Shown: positions 26,301 through 41,300 of the stretch, one piece after another
Layout of the letters: each line of letters opens with the position of its first letter
Position numbering within the stretch: the first letter of the stretch is position 1
Source of the DNA: Owenia fusiformis
Lineage: Eukaryota > Annelida > Polychaeta > Sabellida > Oweniidae
Assembly (NCBI GenBank): GCA_903813345.2
Contig: CAIIXF020000010.1
Location: 24,163,740-24,227,739, forward strand
Direction: 5' to 3'
Length of the DNA stretch: 64,000 nucleotides
Notes under the pieces: generated by a model
What the model was told of the DNA's origin: nothing
Databases searched by the model: none
The model's input: only the letters and a program-made list of their open reading frames with translations
Program-made: the position numbers and the translations under genes

Positions 26301-29300
26301 ACATGTATCCTAACACATTATTTGCTTTCAGTTGGTTTAATACATTCCTACATTTTATATTCTGTATTTACTGACCTTTAACATTGTGTATCAGACTTTG
26401 TATCTGAATGTAGGTCTTAAAATTAACATGATCTATTCACATGTGAGATATCAGGTAATGCTTCCATTCACTTTTAAAAATCAAAGTTGTGTCATCTAAA
26501 TACGAACATTTTTATCACTGTTCAGTTCTTATGTTAGATTTTTGTAGCACTTATTTTGTTCTTGCATGTGTGGGTATAAATGTCTGAAAATGATGTCACC
26601 TACTATGTCTTATTATGTAAATCATATTTGTTCTTATCAATAAATTGAATAATAATAATAATAAAATGAAATTTGCTTCAGATTTTCAAATTACCTAAAT
26701 GTGTACTTGGACTAAGTTGTTCACCTAATAATGGTACCATATTACTACTGTACCTGGGATTGCCCCTTGGTTGGAGATGACATGATTTCAATAGAGGTCT
26801 CATTTGAATCCTGTGTCATCATCATATCAGATGTAGTCATTTTCTCACTACTGCCCATCCCGCTATCAGCTCCTTGTCTTACTGCATCATCACTTTGATT
26901 ACTGCTGCTTCCTGCACTTTTAAGACGTCCATCCTCATCTGTCTTTTCAGAACTATTTTTTTGACTATTTTTGGCACTTTCTGTGGATTTTGATTTACTC
27001 TTCTTGGATTTCTTCAATTTATCTCCTTTTGTATCATCTTTATCAAGTTTAGCTTTGAGATTTTTCAAATCATATCTTGTTTTTTTCTTCTTTTGAGCAT
27101 CTTTGGCTGCTTGCTCTCTCTCCTTTTCCTGAAAACAGTTTTAGGTTATTTACTTTATGGAATGCAAAAACAACCTATACAGGACAGTGCTATATGAATA
27201 CCAGTGGTGCATATATCATGTGCGCACAGTGCAGACTTTAAGGGTTATCTTTTAATTTGAATTTGTGATATTTCATAAACTAAGGCATATTGAGTACTAT
27301 ACAAATATTGAATTCTGTGGAGTTGAATATCTGTATATATTTCTGAAGGTGTATTCACCGCAGCCCGAAGGGCGAGGTGAATACATCCCTAAGAAATATA
27401 TAGAGATTATCCTATATCAGGTTCAGGATATTGGGATTATCCTGACTATAGGATAATATGTTTATCCCATACCAATCTTGGTCATCTGGTTCACAATGTT
27501 CAATCGTGAAAATATTTTAGAATACTCATGTCCAGTTTTGTTTTCTTGGACGTGGGCAGATTTTCCTGTTCTGTCAAATATTCCCATATCTATTTTCTCA
27601 AATTTTTGATTGATTAAGTGGATGCTCCTTCCCTTTTTTAAACGTCAATTCGTCAATTCTTATTAATGAATATCATATCAAAATTTGAAATTTTACTCCA
27701 AATAAACTTCAAATATGTGTTCGCTAGTTTGTCTATCAATTACTTTGAGCTTACATTGCCTCTTAAAGGTTACAAGCAGATAGTTACACTTAGGAAAACT
27801 TTTCGGTACAATGCGCATGCAGTATTATAGCATTCGGTATAACGTCTTTCAGTAACCCACATGCCTTAGTTTGTGAAATATCACGAATTCAAATTTAAAA
27901 ATGACAGACTGTTAAACTCTACACTTATGATATCCACACCGCTTATTTTCATATAGCACAGTCTGGATAGGGTGAATAAGGCTTCTTTGGAATACAAAAT
28001 GCAGTGATCTCCCTTGCACTGAAGCAAGTAGGTGCTGTAACCACTTGAGATTTAAAAAATAATAAAGTGTGGAAAGTTCCTCGTTTTCTACTTACACTAT
28101 ACTATAATTCTTAAATATTTTTTCTACCTTGTATTATTTTTGGTAAGTTTCTATACAAGTCAATGTACATTTAACACAAAATTCAGAATAAACAAATCAT
28201 GCACAATTTTGTAATTGCAATATTTCTATATCTAACGTATGCAATACAAAAATTCATAATACATAAAGATCAAGACATTCAAAGCATGCTGCTCCCTATA
28301 TTTCAATATTTAACAGTTTGTATCTATGCCAAAGACTCTATGGGACCACATTTTTAAGATGAAATAAAGTCATGAAATTGTAAAAATAATGAACAAATGA
28401 TCCGGTACATAATACACAAGCTACAAACTATTTTGTATAAAATAAAATAGAAAACCTAATGCTTTCTTATACTACATTACTTTCACAAGGATATAAAACA
28501 TTGAAAATAAAATTGAACATAAAAGTGTTGAAGACTCAACCCTCAGGTGGCAATATATCAGATTAAATCATATGCCACTGGTCACCACCTGGTTATAAAC
28601 ATGTTACATCTTCATTACAAAATGGATGAGCTCACAGGTAAAATATTTGGATACAAATCATACTCCTTGGTGAAAATGATGAAAATTAAAACAGAAGTCC
28701 AGCCATTTTGTTGGTGTAATGTCTTTATAACCAGATGGGGACCAGTAAATGTGCCATTTATGACATATCTATAAGAGAGTCATGTATGAACTGAGGTGTC
28801 AAAGGTGGATATCCCATAGAAATGTGGTATACCAGTGTATTCTGGGTAATGCCCTAATTATACTTCTACCTTTATAACGATTAACTCTAACTGTTGCCTC
28901 AAAACCTCCTGTGTTCAAGTACAAAAACTATTGTTAGCCACAACACAATGTTGTACATGCACTCACAACTTCAGTTGGTACCAACACATTCCAAATTAAA
29001 GAATGTTCTCAGTACTATACCATTGTACAAAATGTTAGACAATATATGGTTACATTGTAAAATTGTTAACATCACAACACATGCAAATTTGATTAAAATG
29101 TTAACTTATGATTTGATTTCATTAAAACATATTTGAAAAGGGGAAATGTAATCCTAGAATTAAACGAGGTAAGTATAAACATGAAGAAAATGTCATTGAA
29201 CATTGAAATAATTAGATTATATTGGTTTTATTGGTTGATAACAGAGGATAAACATTATTGAGAACTTCCAAGGTGAGGCATATAACATATATTGGGTGTC

Positions 29301-32300
29301 CTAAAAAATGAGCCAGTTTTTGACAAGTATTATCTCGGCAATCAAATTCACTGAAAAGGACCATGAGTTGTTTGTAGAACGAATCTGGGGAGCTTTTACA
29401 TGCATTTTACTTGTGTTTTTCATCTAAAAAACATCAATACACTTTGAAATATTTTATTGACTATAAGATTGCACCATATAATCCTTAAATATATTTTTCA
29501 TTTTCAAGGATTATCTATGGATACCCAGGTATTTTTATTTTTCAAACTTCAGAGGGCTGGGAATCATTATTACGATCGCTTTGAATAATATAAATGCTGT
29601 TTTAAATAGGTTTCATGCATGCCAATAATTTCTCAAATTGTCTAAATGGTACACCTTCCTTAATCTTAAGAATTTTCTCTTTGAGGAATTTCCGATAGTA
29701 ATCCAATGGTATAATTCCAAGCAGATTTTGAGATAACAGGAAAGTTAATTAAAGCACATCTCGTTGGCTTGTGACATAAACCAAAACAACCCAATAAGGT
29801 TTGTATTAATGATCAAGTAAATATTCTGTGAGTGCTAAGAAATTCAAAATAGCATGTCAAAAATCCCCATACCGGAGCTCTGATATATAGTGTTTGCACC
29901 AGCTATCATCTTCACATGCTCAGCCTTCACTGCGTTTGATGGGAGCCGAGTGATATCTGATTACTTCTTTTTATTCATCCCAAATATCCAAAATCCAATT
30001 CATTCTCAAATTCATTGGAGGTGATATTGTTAGAATAAATACGAAAAAGTATTTTTGCTTGGAAATGGATTAATAAGTGACTTTTACACTGATATTGGTT
30101 ATTTTGACATACTGTCTTTAATTCTAAAATTCACACATAATATGAGACCAATCTCTTACATATTCATGGCACTAGCAGAAGATACCCTTAAGTGCCTCGG
30201 GTAATGATTTCAAAGAATTTGGCTTTTCTATTGCTGAGAAATTACTTGTCAAATTTCTTCTCATTTTTGGTAGAAACACTATTAAGTTCTCATTGCGTTG
30301 CTCCGGTATGGGATATTATGACATGCTATCTTGAATTTCTTAGAACTCGCATAACATATTTACTTGATCTTTTTTATAATTTTATACCTTGCTACCGATA
30401 CTCTTAGGCTACTTTGTACAAATTTTCAGTGAAACTGGTCTAGGATGAATAAATGATCTAGTTCATCAGTTGCCGAGATAATACTTGTCAAAAAGTGGCT
30501 CATGTTTTTTGGGACACCTGATATATACTATATATATATCAGAAAATAAACAAAGTCACAGTTTTTAACGGAAAGTGGATGCAAATACTTTTTTATAAAG
30601 AGATTTATATAAATGCAATGGACCTACATAATGGATAAAATGGGAAAAGAAATTATTCTGAGAAATGCATTTTGGGAAACAACAATTCAGTCTAGGAAAG
30701 AATAATACATTATGGGGAGAGAGCAATGTATTATCAGAGAGAAATGAATTATGGAAAACAGTTTTTGTTACATGATGGTTCCAATAACCTAGCTGGGAAT
30801 TACTCACCCTGCTTTTGTCCTACACAGGTAGAAACAATAAAAATTAGAACACAAATAATCATAAATCCTTGTGTTTTATTTATTTTTCTTCTTATATTGC
30901 TACTAATGTTTTTTTTATTAAAACGCTTTTAGATAAAAAAAAAGTAAATTATAATTCAAATTCTAGAAAAGCATTAATCATTATTCAAACATGCCAAGTG
31001 CGTCTCAGACAATCAGCTTAAAGCATTTCAGTGTGTTAATTTATTGATTTATGCATGAAAATGATTTTGCTTTACATTTAATTTTTGATATATGCACAGA
31101 CTGAACAGCAGTTTTCTTTAAAAAAGGGTGACAGCATATCATCAGTGTGTTCATGAATTTCAGTCAATGCTATAATTTTCCATCTTTGTTTTCATTATTT
31201 TTCTGCATCAAATTAATATTTCATTTCCTATAATATTTTGACGAACAAAACCTCAATAGTTTTCAAACGAATATCAATCAATCAAAAACATATAAACTTT
31301 TATTTCTTCAAAGACAAACACCTTGTAGATGTAAATGGTGAACTGTTCTACTTCATCATTGACCAGAGCCATTTTTGAATTGCAATAAAGAATCATGTAT
31401 CATTCTATATTGAAAATATAAAAGCATTTATGTATTGTACTAACCCATTCTGATAATGCACTCAGACTTTGCCTACATGTATTATGTGCATGGGTTAGTA
31501 CATATACAAAGGTTCCACAACAATATTATCTTAGACACTATAAAGATTATTTTGGGTTTTACTATTATTATAACTATTATTAGGATGGGTTGATTCTTGT
31601 TATGGGTAAAATAAGATTTTATATGAAACCAGAGAGGATTATAAAGATATATAATTTCCATAAATATAAAAGTACCTCACCTGACATGATTATGCAATTT
31701 TCTTTGAATTACATATTAATTGTTATCAAGAAACAGGAAATCATTATGCAATTCTATTAATTGTTTTGTTATGACAGTTTATATGGAATCTGTTCATTCT
31801 ACATTGAAAAGGACATTCCAAGGTAAGATTAAACTTTGTAAAGAGTTTTACTTCAAATCCAAAAGAGAGCTGCTAGTATTTGAGTCTTAGATCAGAGAAA
31901 AGATATGCTTTATGTTATAAAGCTATAGACAATTTCCTGTTGCTTATCATCATATTCTGAAAATGTGAGTATTTGAGAGGGTTTTATCAATATTGGCTAC
32001 TTCTTGTCATGTGTGTTTTCTCAAATGTTGCTCTTTGTGTTTTCTCATGATATATTTTAAATTGATCGAGTTAGTGGGGGAGGGTGGTTGTATTGTTAAT
32101 GGTTACAGGATGGTTGCTTTAAACCCTTTTTCTACACTGCTTACTCACCCGTAGCAAGTATTTACTCTAAAGAATTTTAAAATGTAATATTTTAATAGAT
32201 TTTTCTGTTATGACTTATATTAGTGACAACATTCATTCAGTGTAATCTAGAATAAATATTACAATTCTCATTTACTCTATATTTATTCACTGTTATAAAC

Positions 32301-35300
32301 AACAACAAGATTTTTTTATATTTCAACATGGCGATATTAGATTTTGTAAACAGCTCTCCCTTATCTAAACATATTTTTGTCATAATGGAACACAGCATTA
32401 CATAATCTTGTACCTTATTTAGACTTTCCTGATTATGTGAAACATTGTATTCCATTTTGCTAATTTCTAAAAATAGTTACTATGACATGTACAATCACTG
32501 TTATCTTTGTTGTTTACCAATTTCTTTAAATTATGTATTCGAAGTGATTCTCTCATGATCTATAATAGACATCCATTAAATAAGAATTATCTTCATCTTA
32601 AAGTATAAAGTTGAAACATTTAATGCAATTCTAAGATAAGTTCAGTCTGTCAAGCTGTAAGAACATGATTGCATAGTGACTGCAAAAAGTAAAACTCCAT
32701 GCAATATGTACTTAGTTTTATGAAGTAAATAAAAAGGGTACGCTAAATAAATAATAAAAAAATATATATATACAAAGTACACTCCTCTTCAAATGGCAAC
32801 ACCAACTCTCCTACAGAACTACGTGTTTAATCAGGTGATTTAAAAAAACAGTACCGTGGGTACTGGGCTCACATGGTATTGCTCAAAAGTTATTCAATGG
32901 CAACCATTTTGAAAATAGGCAAGCTTTTGAACCAGGAGTCATAGTGAGTTTTTTGTATTGATGTTGAACAAAAATAACTTGAAACTGGAATCCTATCGAC
33001 AGAGGTTTTAAGGCAAATGGTCCAAAAGAGGATTTAACAAGACAGATGGACAAATCAATGTTAACTAAAATGGCTGAAAATAAAAAAATGGATATAATTT
33101 TTTGCTGATTTTTTGTAACAAAATTATTTCATACATCTACTCTTTACATTGACATGGATTTTTACAATGTAGGACACCTGAAATTATTTGTAAAGCTAGG
33201 AAATGGGCCAAAAGTGAATTTCGCGAGACAAAAATGGTGGCCATTTTGAAAATAGACGAGCTTTTGAACCAGGAGTCATAGGGGAGTTTTCTGTATTGAT
33301 GTTGAACAGAAATAACTTAAAACAGGAATCCTTTCGACAGAGGTTTTAAAACGTGCCACTGTTGTTGACGGAAAAGTGGATTTCGCGAGTCAGATGGACA
33401 AATCAATGTTAACTAAAATGGCTGAAAATAAATAAAATGGATGTAATTTTTCGCTGATTTTTTGTAACAAAATTATTTCATATATCTACTCTTTACATTG
33501 ACATGTATTTTTACAATGTAGGACACCTGAAATTATTTGTAAAGCTAGGAAATGGGTCAAAAGTGAATTTCGTGAGACAAAAATGGCAGCCATTTTGAAA
33601 ATAGGCGAGCTTTTGAACCAGGAGTCATAGGGGAGTTTCTGTATTGATGTTGAACAGAAATAACTTAAAACAGGAATCCTATTGACAGAGGTTTTAAAAC
33701 GTGCCACTATTGTTGACAGATGGACGGACTGACAGACGGACAGACAGACAGACGGACAAGTGAGTGATTGCGAAAGCTCACCATTTGAGCTAAAAATATC
33801 ATAAATTAATGAGAAGGAAATTCAAACTAAAGGGGCTTTAACATGTTCTCCAGGAGGGAGTTCAGTTGCTTAATTTTGGAAGGGGAGTGTATGTCTATAT
33901 GCAGTATATGTCATGCATACACAGTTTCTAATAATATAACATACAAAAGTGACTGGAAATATAAGAAAGTATGATGTAGATTTTGAATTATAGCGGAATA
34001 AACATCTCACAGTGAGGACAAAAATATCATTCAGAAAAAACAAATAAAATTGATTGGAAATGAAACTTTTGAAGGGCCATTCATGTGATACCTTCTTTGC
34101 TTTTGAGGTACATAGTAATAACGTTTCCTAAAAGTATATATAAAAATTGTTTTAAAATGATCCTGTTTCCATAAAAATGTATAAATTCCTGAAGACACTA
34201 CATACAAATGTGCAAATGTTAATTCATCAATCAAAATTCAAATATTCATGTCACCTTTAAATCACATCCTCCTAAGCAGGTGTCCAGAATCCGTACCTCC
34301 TTCTTCCCCCCTGCTATAACCAATTTGGAAGCGCCCAATTTAACTGAATCACGTGATCTAATTATGCGCAATGACTTATACATGATTTCTGTCACAGTGT
34401 TGTGACAGCCAATCAGATTGCAAGTTCTTAATCAGGGAAATGCTAACTGCTTATCGCAGTGGGTAAAAGTAAGAATATATTCTGGATTTTGAAGCCCTGT
34501 GATGGGAGGATGTTGAATCAAAGTGCAATCAAATCTTTGTGCTTCTCAAGAAAATACACATCAACATTTTATTTCATTTCATCAAACAAATAGCAACACT
34601 ATGATTGCCAAATATTGACTACTATAGTAACTTACTTTTCCTGCATTTGTGGCCTCCTCTTCATAGGACATAGTTACAACAGCTAACATCAAGTTGACCA
34701 GGTAAAATGCTCCAAAGAAGACAACAAACCAAAAGAATATGATGTTCCAGGGACCATTGGCACTTATCACCTATAAAATGGAAGATATCAATAACAATAA
34801 AATATTTTAAAGTGTATTGATGTTTTTTAGATGAAAAACGCAAGCGAAATGCATGAAAAAGCTCCCCAGATTCATTCTACAAACAATTTGTGGTCCTTCT
34901 TTATAAGAGTCTTTGTTTTCTAATATTGCCTTTTGTGCTCAGCATAGTCTCTGCTTTCTATTATGGAATAGTAAAACTAAGATGAATAATTTGGAAAAAC
35001 ATTCAAGGGCTAGAAAAATTGTGAGGCATGATCATTTAAAGGACTCACCTTATTGTATACATCTTCCCAGAAGTCTAGGGTAACTAACTGGAAGCAAGTG
35101 AGCATAGCCCATCCGAAGTGATCAAAGCTTGTGTAGCCATAGTTGGGGTTACTCCCTATATCAGGTAGGCAGGTGTAGCCAGCAGGACATTGACTGAAAG
35201 TAAAATATAACAATGTGAACTGAGGGGCAATAACTTCTAATGGGTCTGACATTATTAAAAAGTTTGTACAATAACTTCCAATGATTCTAATATAAATACA

Positions 35301-38300
35301 AATATGTGTACAATAACTTCCAATGATTCTGACATTATAACAAAGTTTGTACAATAACTTGCAATGATTCTAATATAAATACAAATATGTGTACAATAAC
35401 TTCCAATGATTCTGACATTATAATAAAGTTTGTACAATAACTTGCAATGATTCTAATATAAATACAAATATGTGTACAATAACTTCCAATGATTCTGACA
35501 TTATAACAAAGTTTGTACAATAACTTGCAATGATTCTAATATAAATACAAATATGTGTACAATAACTTCCACAGCTTGATATAATCTTTGGTGATGGGGC
35601 TTATATTTTTGGAGGGTAGGATAGCCTCGCCATTTTGGATAAAGAATCCAAATGGTTCTTGAGAAATGTACAGACCATGATTTTACTGACGATGTAAATA
35701 CATTTTGTAGTTGAGTGCATGCAATTAGCCTTGAATTTGTATAACCAATACGATTTAGTTATGGGATGCACCTGATAGAGTGTTATCTGAGTGCCACTGT
35801 TACATGTATAAATAATGTACATGTATATCCAAATAAATAAACAATGATTCTGATATTATAACAAAATGTGTACAATAACTTTGAATGATTCAGATATCAA
35901 TACAAAGTGTGTACAATTACTTCCAATGATTCTGATATCAATAATTTAGTTTGTTCATAGTTATGACTAATGTAATCATGGTATGATACAAGATGTCAAT
36001 AAAAGTTATATATATATATATTACAAAGTGTGTACAATTATTTTAAATGATTCAGATATCAATACAAAGTGTGTACAATTACTTTAAATGATTCTGATAT
36101 CAATAAAAAATGTGTACAATTACTTTAAATGATTCAGATATCAATACAAAGTGTGTTCAATATGGTCTATAACATATGTACTATATATGAGCCTATTTTA
36201 TCCTAGACAAACACATTTGGATCAACTTTACATGCTACAATTCAAGAAAGTACAAATGGCATCCCTTTGACCTTTATTTATTACAGTCCGAGAAGATCTT
36301 TCCTGATGAAAAGCCCACATTATGAAACACCTTGTACATTTACTTATAAGTATAAGTATACGTTATAAGTTGTACTTTCACATAAGTGCGAAATCTCCCC
36401 ATTGCTCAGGATTTTCACCTTATGTTAAGAGTTTGTATGGGAATGCCATGTGACCGAGAATGTCCCTATTAACTCTAAAACAAAGTGTGTAGAAAATAAT
36501 TCTGATATTATTACAAAGTATGAAGAATAATTTAATTCATGAAAAAAACTTACGCTGATCCTGAAATATTGCCGCAGATAAAATATTGATCCTCATCCTC
36601 CAGCCAGTGGGCTAAAAAGACAAATTAAACCATTTTATCAACTTATTCATGTGTTCATTCATTCAAGAATGTTTATTACATCCTTTATTAATTAAGAAAT
36701 ACACATACCAATGTTCTCCCCAGGATTTTATCTCAAGTGGGTGCAAAATTTTTATATTTAAGATCAAATTTGGTAAAACTATGCCTGTTTTCATGATTTT
36801 CCTCATTTTCAAGTGGGTCCAAATGGATGCTCAGGTGAGTGTATGCCCATTATTAAAATCTCAAGTGGGTGCAGCAGCATCCACTTGCTTTAATGCTGGG
36901 AAGATCACTGTATACCATACAGGTAATGTAATATCCTTGTGACTTTTATATTAATCAAGATCTCATTTTACACATTATGTCTTACAAACAAAGAATGAAA
37001 TTTCAGAGTCATGAGAACAAGGGCCATGTTCAACAAAGTGACCCAAAAACATACATGTACCTGCCCAAAGCAAGTAACTGTTGATGAAAGATAATGTGTA
37101 AAACTACATTTGCATTTTTCCTTGGTGGCAATTCCAGAATGAATGGTAAAGAGCTGAATGAGTAGATCAATCAAAACATCATTCATAAATGAAATTTCAA
37201 TGTTTTTAGTTGTGATATATTTTGTATTATATCGATTCAATAAAATGATGTACTCACATGTATCCTTTGTCCAATCTAAGTAGTAAACATCTGAGTTATT
37301 GCTTAAATCATGCCAGTTGCTTGGAAGATCTAACACACATTTCTGTCGCAGCACACCAACATATACTTGGATGGCGAATAGGGCAAACACTGCCATACAG
37401 AAGAGTGTGAGAATCATAACCTCCAGTAACATACGCATGGACTTGATCAGTGCGTTTACTATAAGCTTCAGACCTAAAATCATAAAATGTAATCTTAATG
37501 TACATGTACTAATCTGATAAATAAAGAAATATATGAACTAGAAAACAGCAACTCAATGGAGTAGCAAATCCATCCGAACATAACATATTTTGATCAGCCA
37601 TCTAGCCAACATAGCTCATTTGTCACTATGAACCAAACTTTCTTTTGTACAATTACAATATTGAGAGTTTTGGGGTTTTTGTTCTAATTTTTTGAATACT
37701 TTTTTTAAATGAACCAATCTTTTCTTTGTACAATTACAATATTGAGAGACCCAAAAATGTTGTATATATGTCATTTTGTTCCAATGAGGTTGGGATAGAT
37801 GTTTCATTTCATTCTCAAGAATTGGTAGAAATAAACAAAAACAATTGCACTAAAAAATAGTTATATAATATATAAATAATTTTCACATTAAATTGTTGTC
37901 AATGAGTGACCGTTACATAAAGGACCATGCTTGAATATAAAAATATTCGACACTCTTAGACGACAGGGGAGGAAATGATCAAAGGAAATGTGTAAAAACA
38001 CAACGTCTTCCAACCAACCAATTATATTATACCAGAAAATCTTTTAACGTTATTAGAAAGTTAAATGTCTTCCTAAACGAATACACAAAAAATCAAACAG
38101 GAAATCCTTAATGTATTCCTCAGATTATTTTTTTAAAACCTACATCAAACCTACATCATAGTCTTTGCTTCAAATCGGTTAAATAGTGACATCATACATC
38201 TAAAGTGTACTACGGTATAATTTGTCATTGTACCTTGTCGATGGTTAGGCGTGATATCCATTGAATCTTTACCTTTTGTGCTTGCCTGATTGTTTTGATA

Positions 38301-41300
38301 TTTTCATTACACACCATTTAATTTGAATAAACATACCATCTCACTCAATATTTTTCATAATTCAAGATGTCGGATTTGGATTTTTTATGAAACAGAATTA
38401 TTTTAGCATTTGATTTTCTATTGAGACTTCTGAATTTTAAAATCTGAATTGACAGAATTAAAGATATTTTAATGCTGATTTCTGTGATATTTGTACCAGT
38501 ATAGCATAACTCCTACAAATATTTTTTTAGGACACTGAGACTGAAAACTCTCAGAAAATCCCTAGGGCGATTTAACATGGGATTATTTTTTGCAATTTTT
38601 TGCTTATATCTTCATAAATACTTAAAGAAAAGTTATGAAAAAATAGGTGTAAAGGCTTTTAATTTTGATATGGGTAAAAAATGTAACCGAACATTACTTG
38701 ACTTTTTCAAATTAAAGTTTGTGTCTTAAAATATCACCAGTATCCTCTGGTCAAATGTCCTAGGTATTCTATATAAACTGTGAACAAATTCAATATTTTA
38801 CACAGTATACTGTATATTAGTCAACACTGCACCTGGTAATACAAGTAATGTGTGACGTCAGGATGGAGACTTAGGGATCTATGAACATATCATCTTAAAT
38901 AGAACAATCAATGCAACTGTCATCACAAGTATTGCTCAGCTATATTCAACTGGACATGGCAGCAGTGACAATTCATGTAGATTTACATATGCACCAGGTA
39001 AATGATATACAATAAAAAGCTCTCTAATACATGTATGAATAAATAATTTAGTACCATTCAGCTATTAAAATGATAATGATAACTCTCAATGGGGATTACT
39101 TTAATGACAAGTCAAACTGATATATTATACATTACCCTTAAATATCTATATGTACACCACACATTACATAAGATTATCAATGATAAATGAATTAATGGTG
39201 TTTGATATTCATAATCAACTATGATAATCTATAAACTAAGCCATTAAGTTGTAGAAAGTCACGTTGATAGAAAATCTTTTCTTTTTATAGATTGATAAAC
39301 AAATGATCAATGGCTTGAATTAAGAATTTTCTCATCCTAGCATGTTTGATAAAAGAACACAAATGTGTACAAAATGTCCCCACCAATGGGTGATCCCGTC
39401 AAATGGTAATTATCCTGAAAATGAGTAGACAAGACTTTACCAACACAATTTGAGGACAGAAAATCCAAAATGGCCACCTTATAACTTAGCAAGAATGCCC
39501 AAAAATTAGTCATGAGTTCTCAATTTTCATATTAAAAACCACACACCTGAAAATTTGAAACAGTTAACCAGAAAACGTGTCAACAAGACTTTACAGACAA
39601 GGTTTTAGAATGGAAAATCCAAAATGACTGCCTTGATATTTACCCAGAATGTCAAAAAACTAATCAGATCTAGATCTAGACGTTTCACTGAGAGGAACTG
39701 TAACTTATCAACACCAATCTTAAAATACTGTAAGATGTAAGGCAAAACTAATCAGTTCTAGATTTTCATACTAAGAATCATCCCTGAAAATTTGAAATTG
39801 ATCTACCAAACGGTTCACCTGAAAATGCGTAGCCAAGACTTTACAGGCAAGATTTTAGGACGGAAAATCCAAAATGGCTGCCTTGACATATACCCAGAAT
39901 GCCAAAAAAACTAATCAGATCTAGATTTTCACCCTGTAGACATTTCACTAAGAGGAAGTGTAACTTACCAACACCAAACCTAAAAATACTGTAAGATCTT
40001 CATTTTGAATGCCAGAAATGATAATGATAACTTACATGGACATGTAATAGGCCAAAATTGTAAATAAGTTGTGCAACTGGAGAACTCATGAAATTGTCAG
40101 AGTTAATGATCAAGGCATACACAATCAGGCAAGGCAATAATTATTGTGTTGTAACCATAGGCGATTATGTAAAAGAACAGAAGACCATATCAAAGTTGAC
40201 GATATAATTGAGATTCGAAAATGACTTATTCACGACTTCTATAAATTCAATATTTTACCCAGTATGTATTAGTCAACACAGCTAGGACCGCGGGGAGAAA
40301 GGGTTCAGAGGGTTCGTGCAAACTCCCCCTTAATCTTGCCTAAAAAAATCGAACCCACCTTTTCCGTCAATTATGTGAACCCCCGAAGTTTTTTTTGCAG
40401 TATTTCAGAAAATATTTTGGAAATACCTGATGGTCCAATTAAAACAATTTGGCAGTATTTAATTCAGGGAAGCAAACATGCAAACCTGGGGATGCAAACA
40501 TTATTTTTTGGTCAGGTCGAATCACTTTCAAAATTGTTTTCTCTCATTTGGACTCACATTTTTACTAATTTTCGCCTTCTATTTATTTGAAGAGCACATT
40601 GTGCAATCAATAATACAAGACAATTAAATTGCACAACCTATGCTTGAATTAAATTGGGTATTGGGTTTATGTCTGATAATAGGGAGTTTAAGATTAGCGT
40701 AAATAACCCTATACGAAGTTTGTTATTACACTAAGCGGTATTTACCTAAGTTACAGGGTTTACGATACGTAATTACCTATAAATGGCCGAATATAGGTAA
40801 TTCGTAAACGTATGTTTTTATCCAACAAATTAGATCAAATATCATCCATTAAATTTTAAAATAGTAACAACAAACATTTCTCATTCGATCTGCATAGAAA
40901 TTAAGGGGTCGAACACATCCACTGATGCGATAAACGATGCCATGTGATGATGCATGAAATTGTTGAATTTACACATTCTTCATCAGTTTTGCTTATTGTA
41001 AATGTATGGAATCGGCCATTTTCTCGTGGTTTTAATTGTTTAACTTTACTATTTGGTCACTTTCATTGCTGGATCATGCTAGAAATTTAACATGTCTTTG
41101 AGCTATTTATTTGGATTTATTTTTCTGATGTATTCAGAAAGTTGTTAAAATGTAAAATTTAAAGGGATTTTAATAGGCCTTTGTTTTAAAAGTTCTAGAT
41201 TTTTGCCCTTAAATGTTCCAAATGAAAGGAACTGGTCAAAAATTGGGATATTTTACTTATACATGTAATAATAATAGGATTTTATTAGTACCGATGCCCT

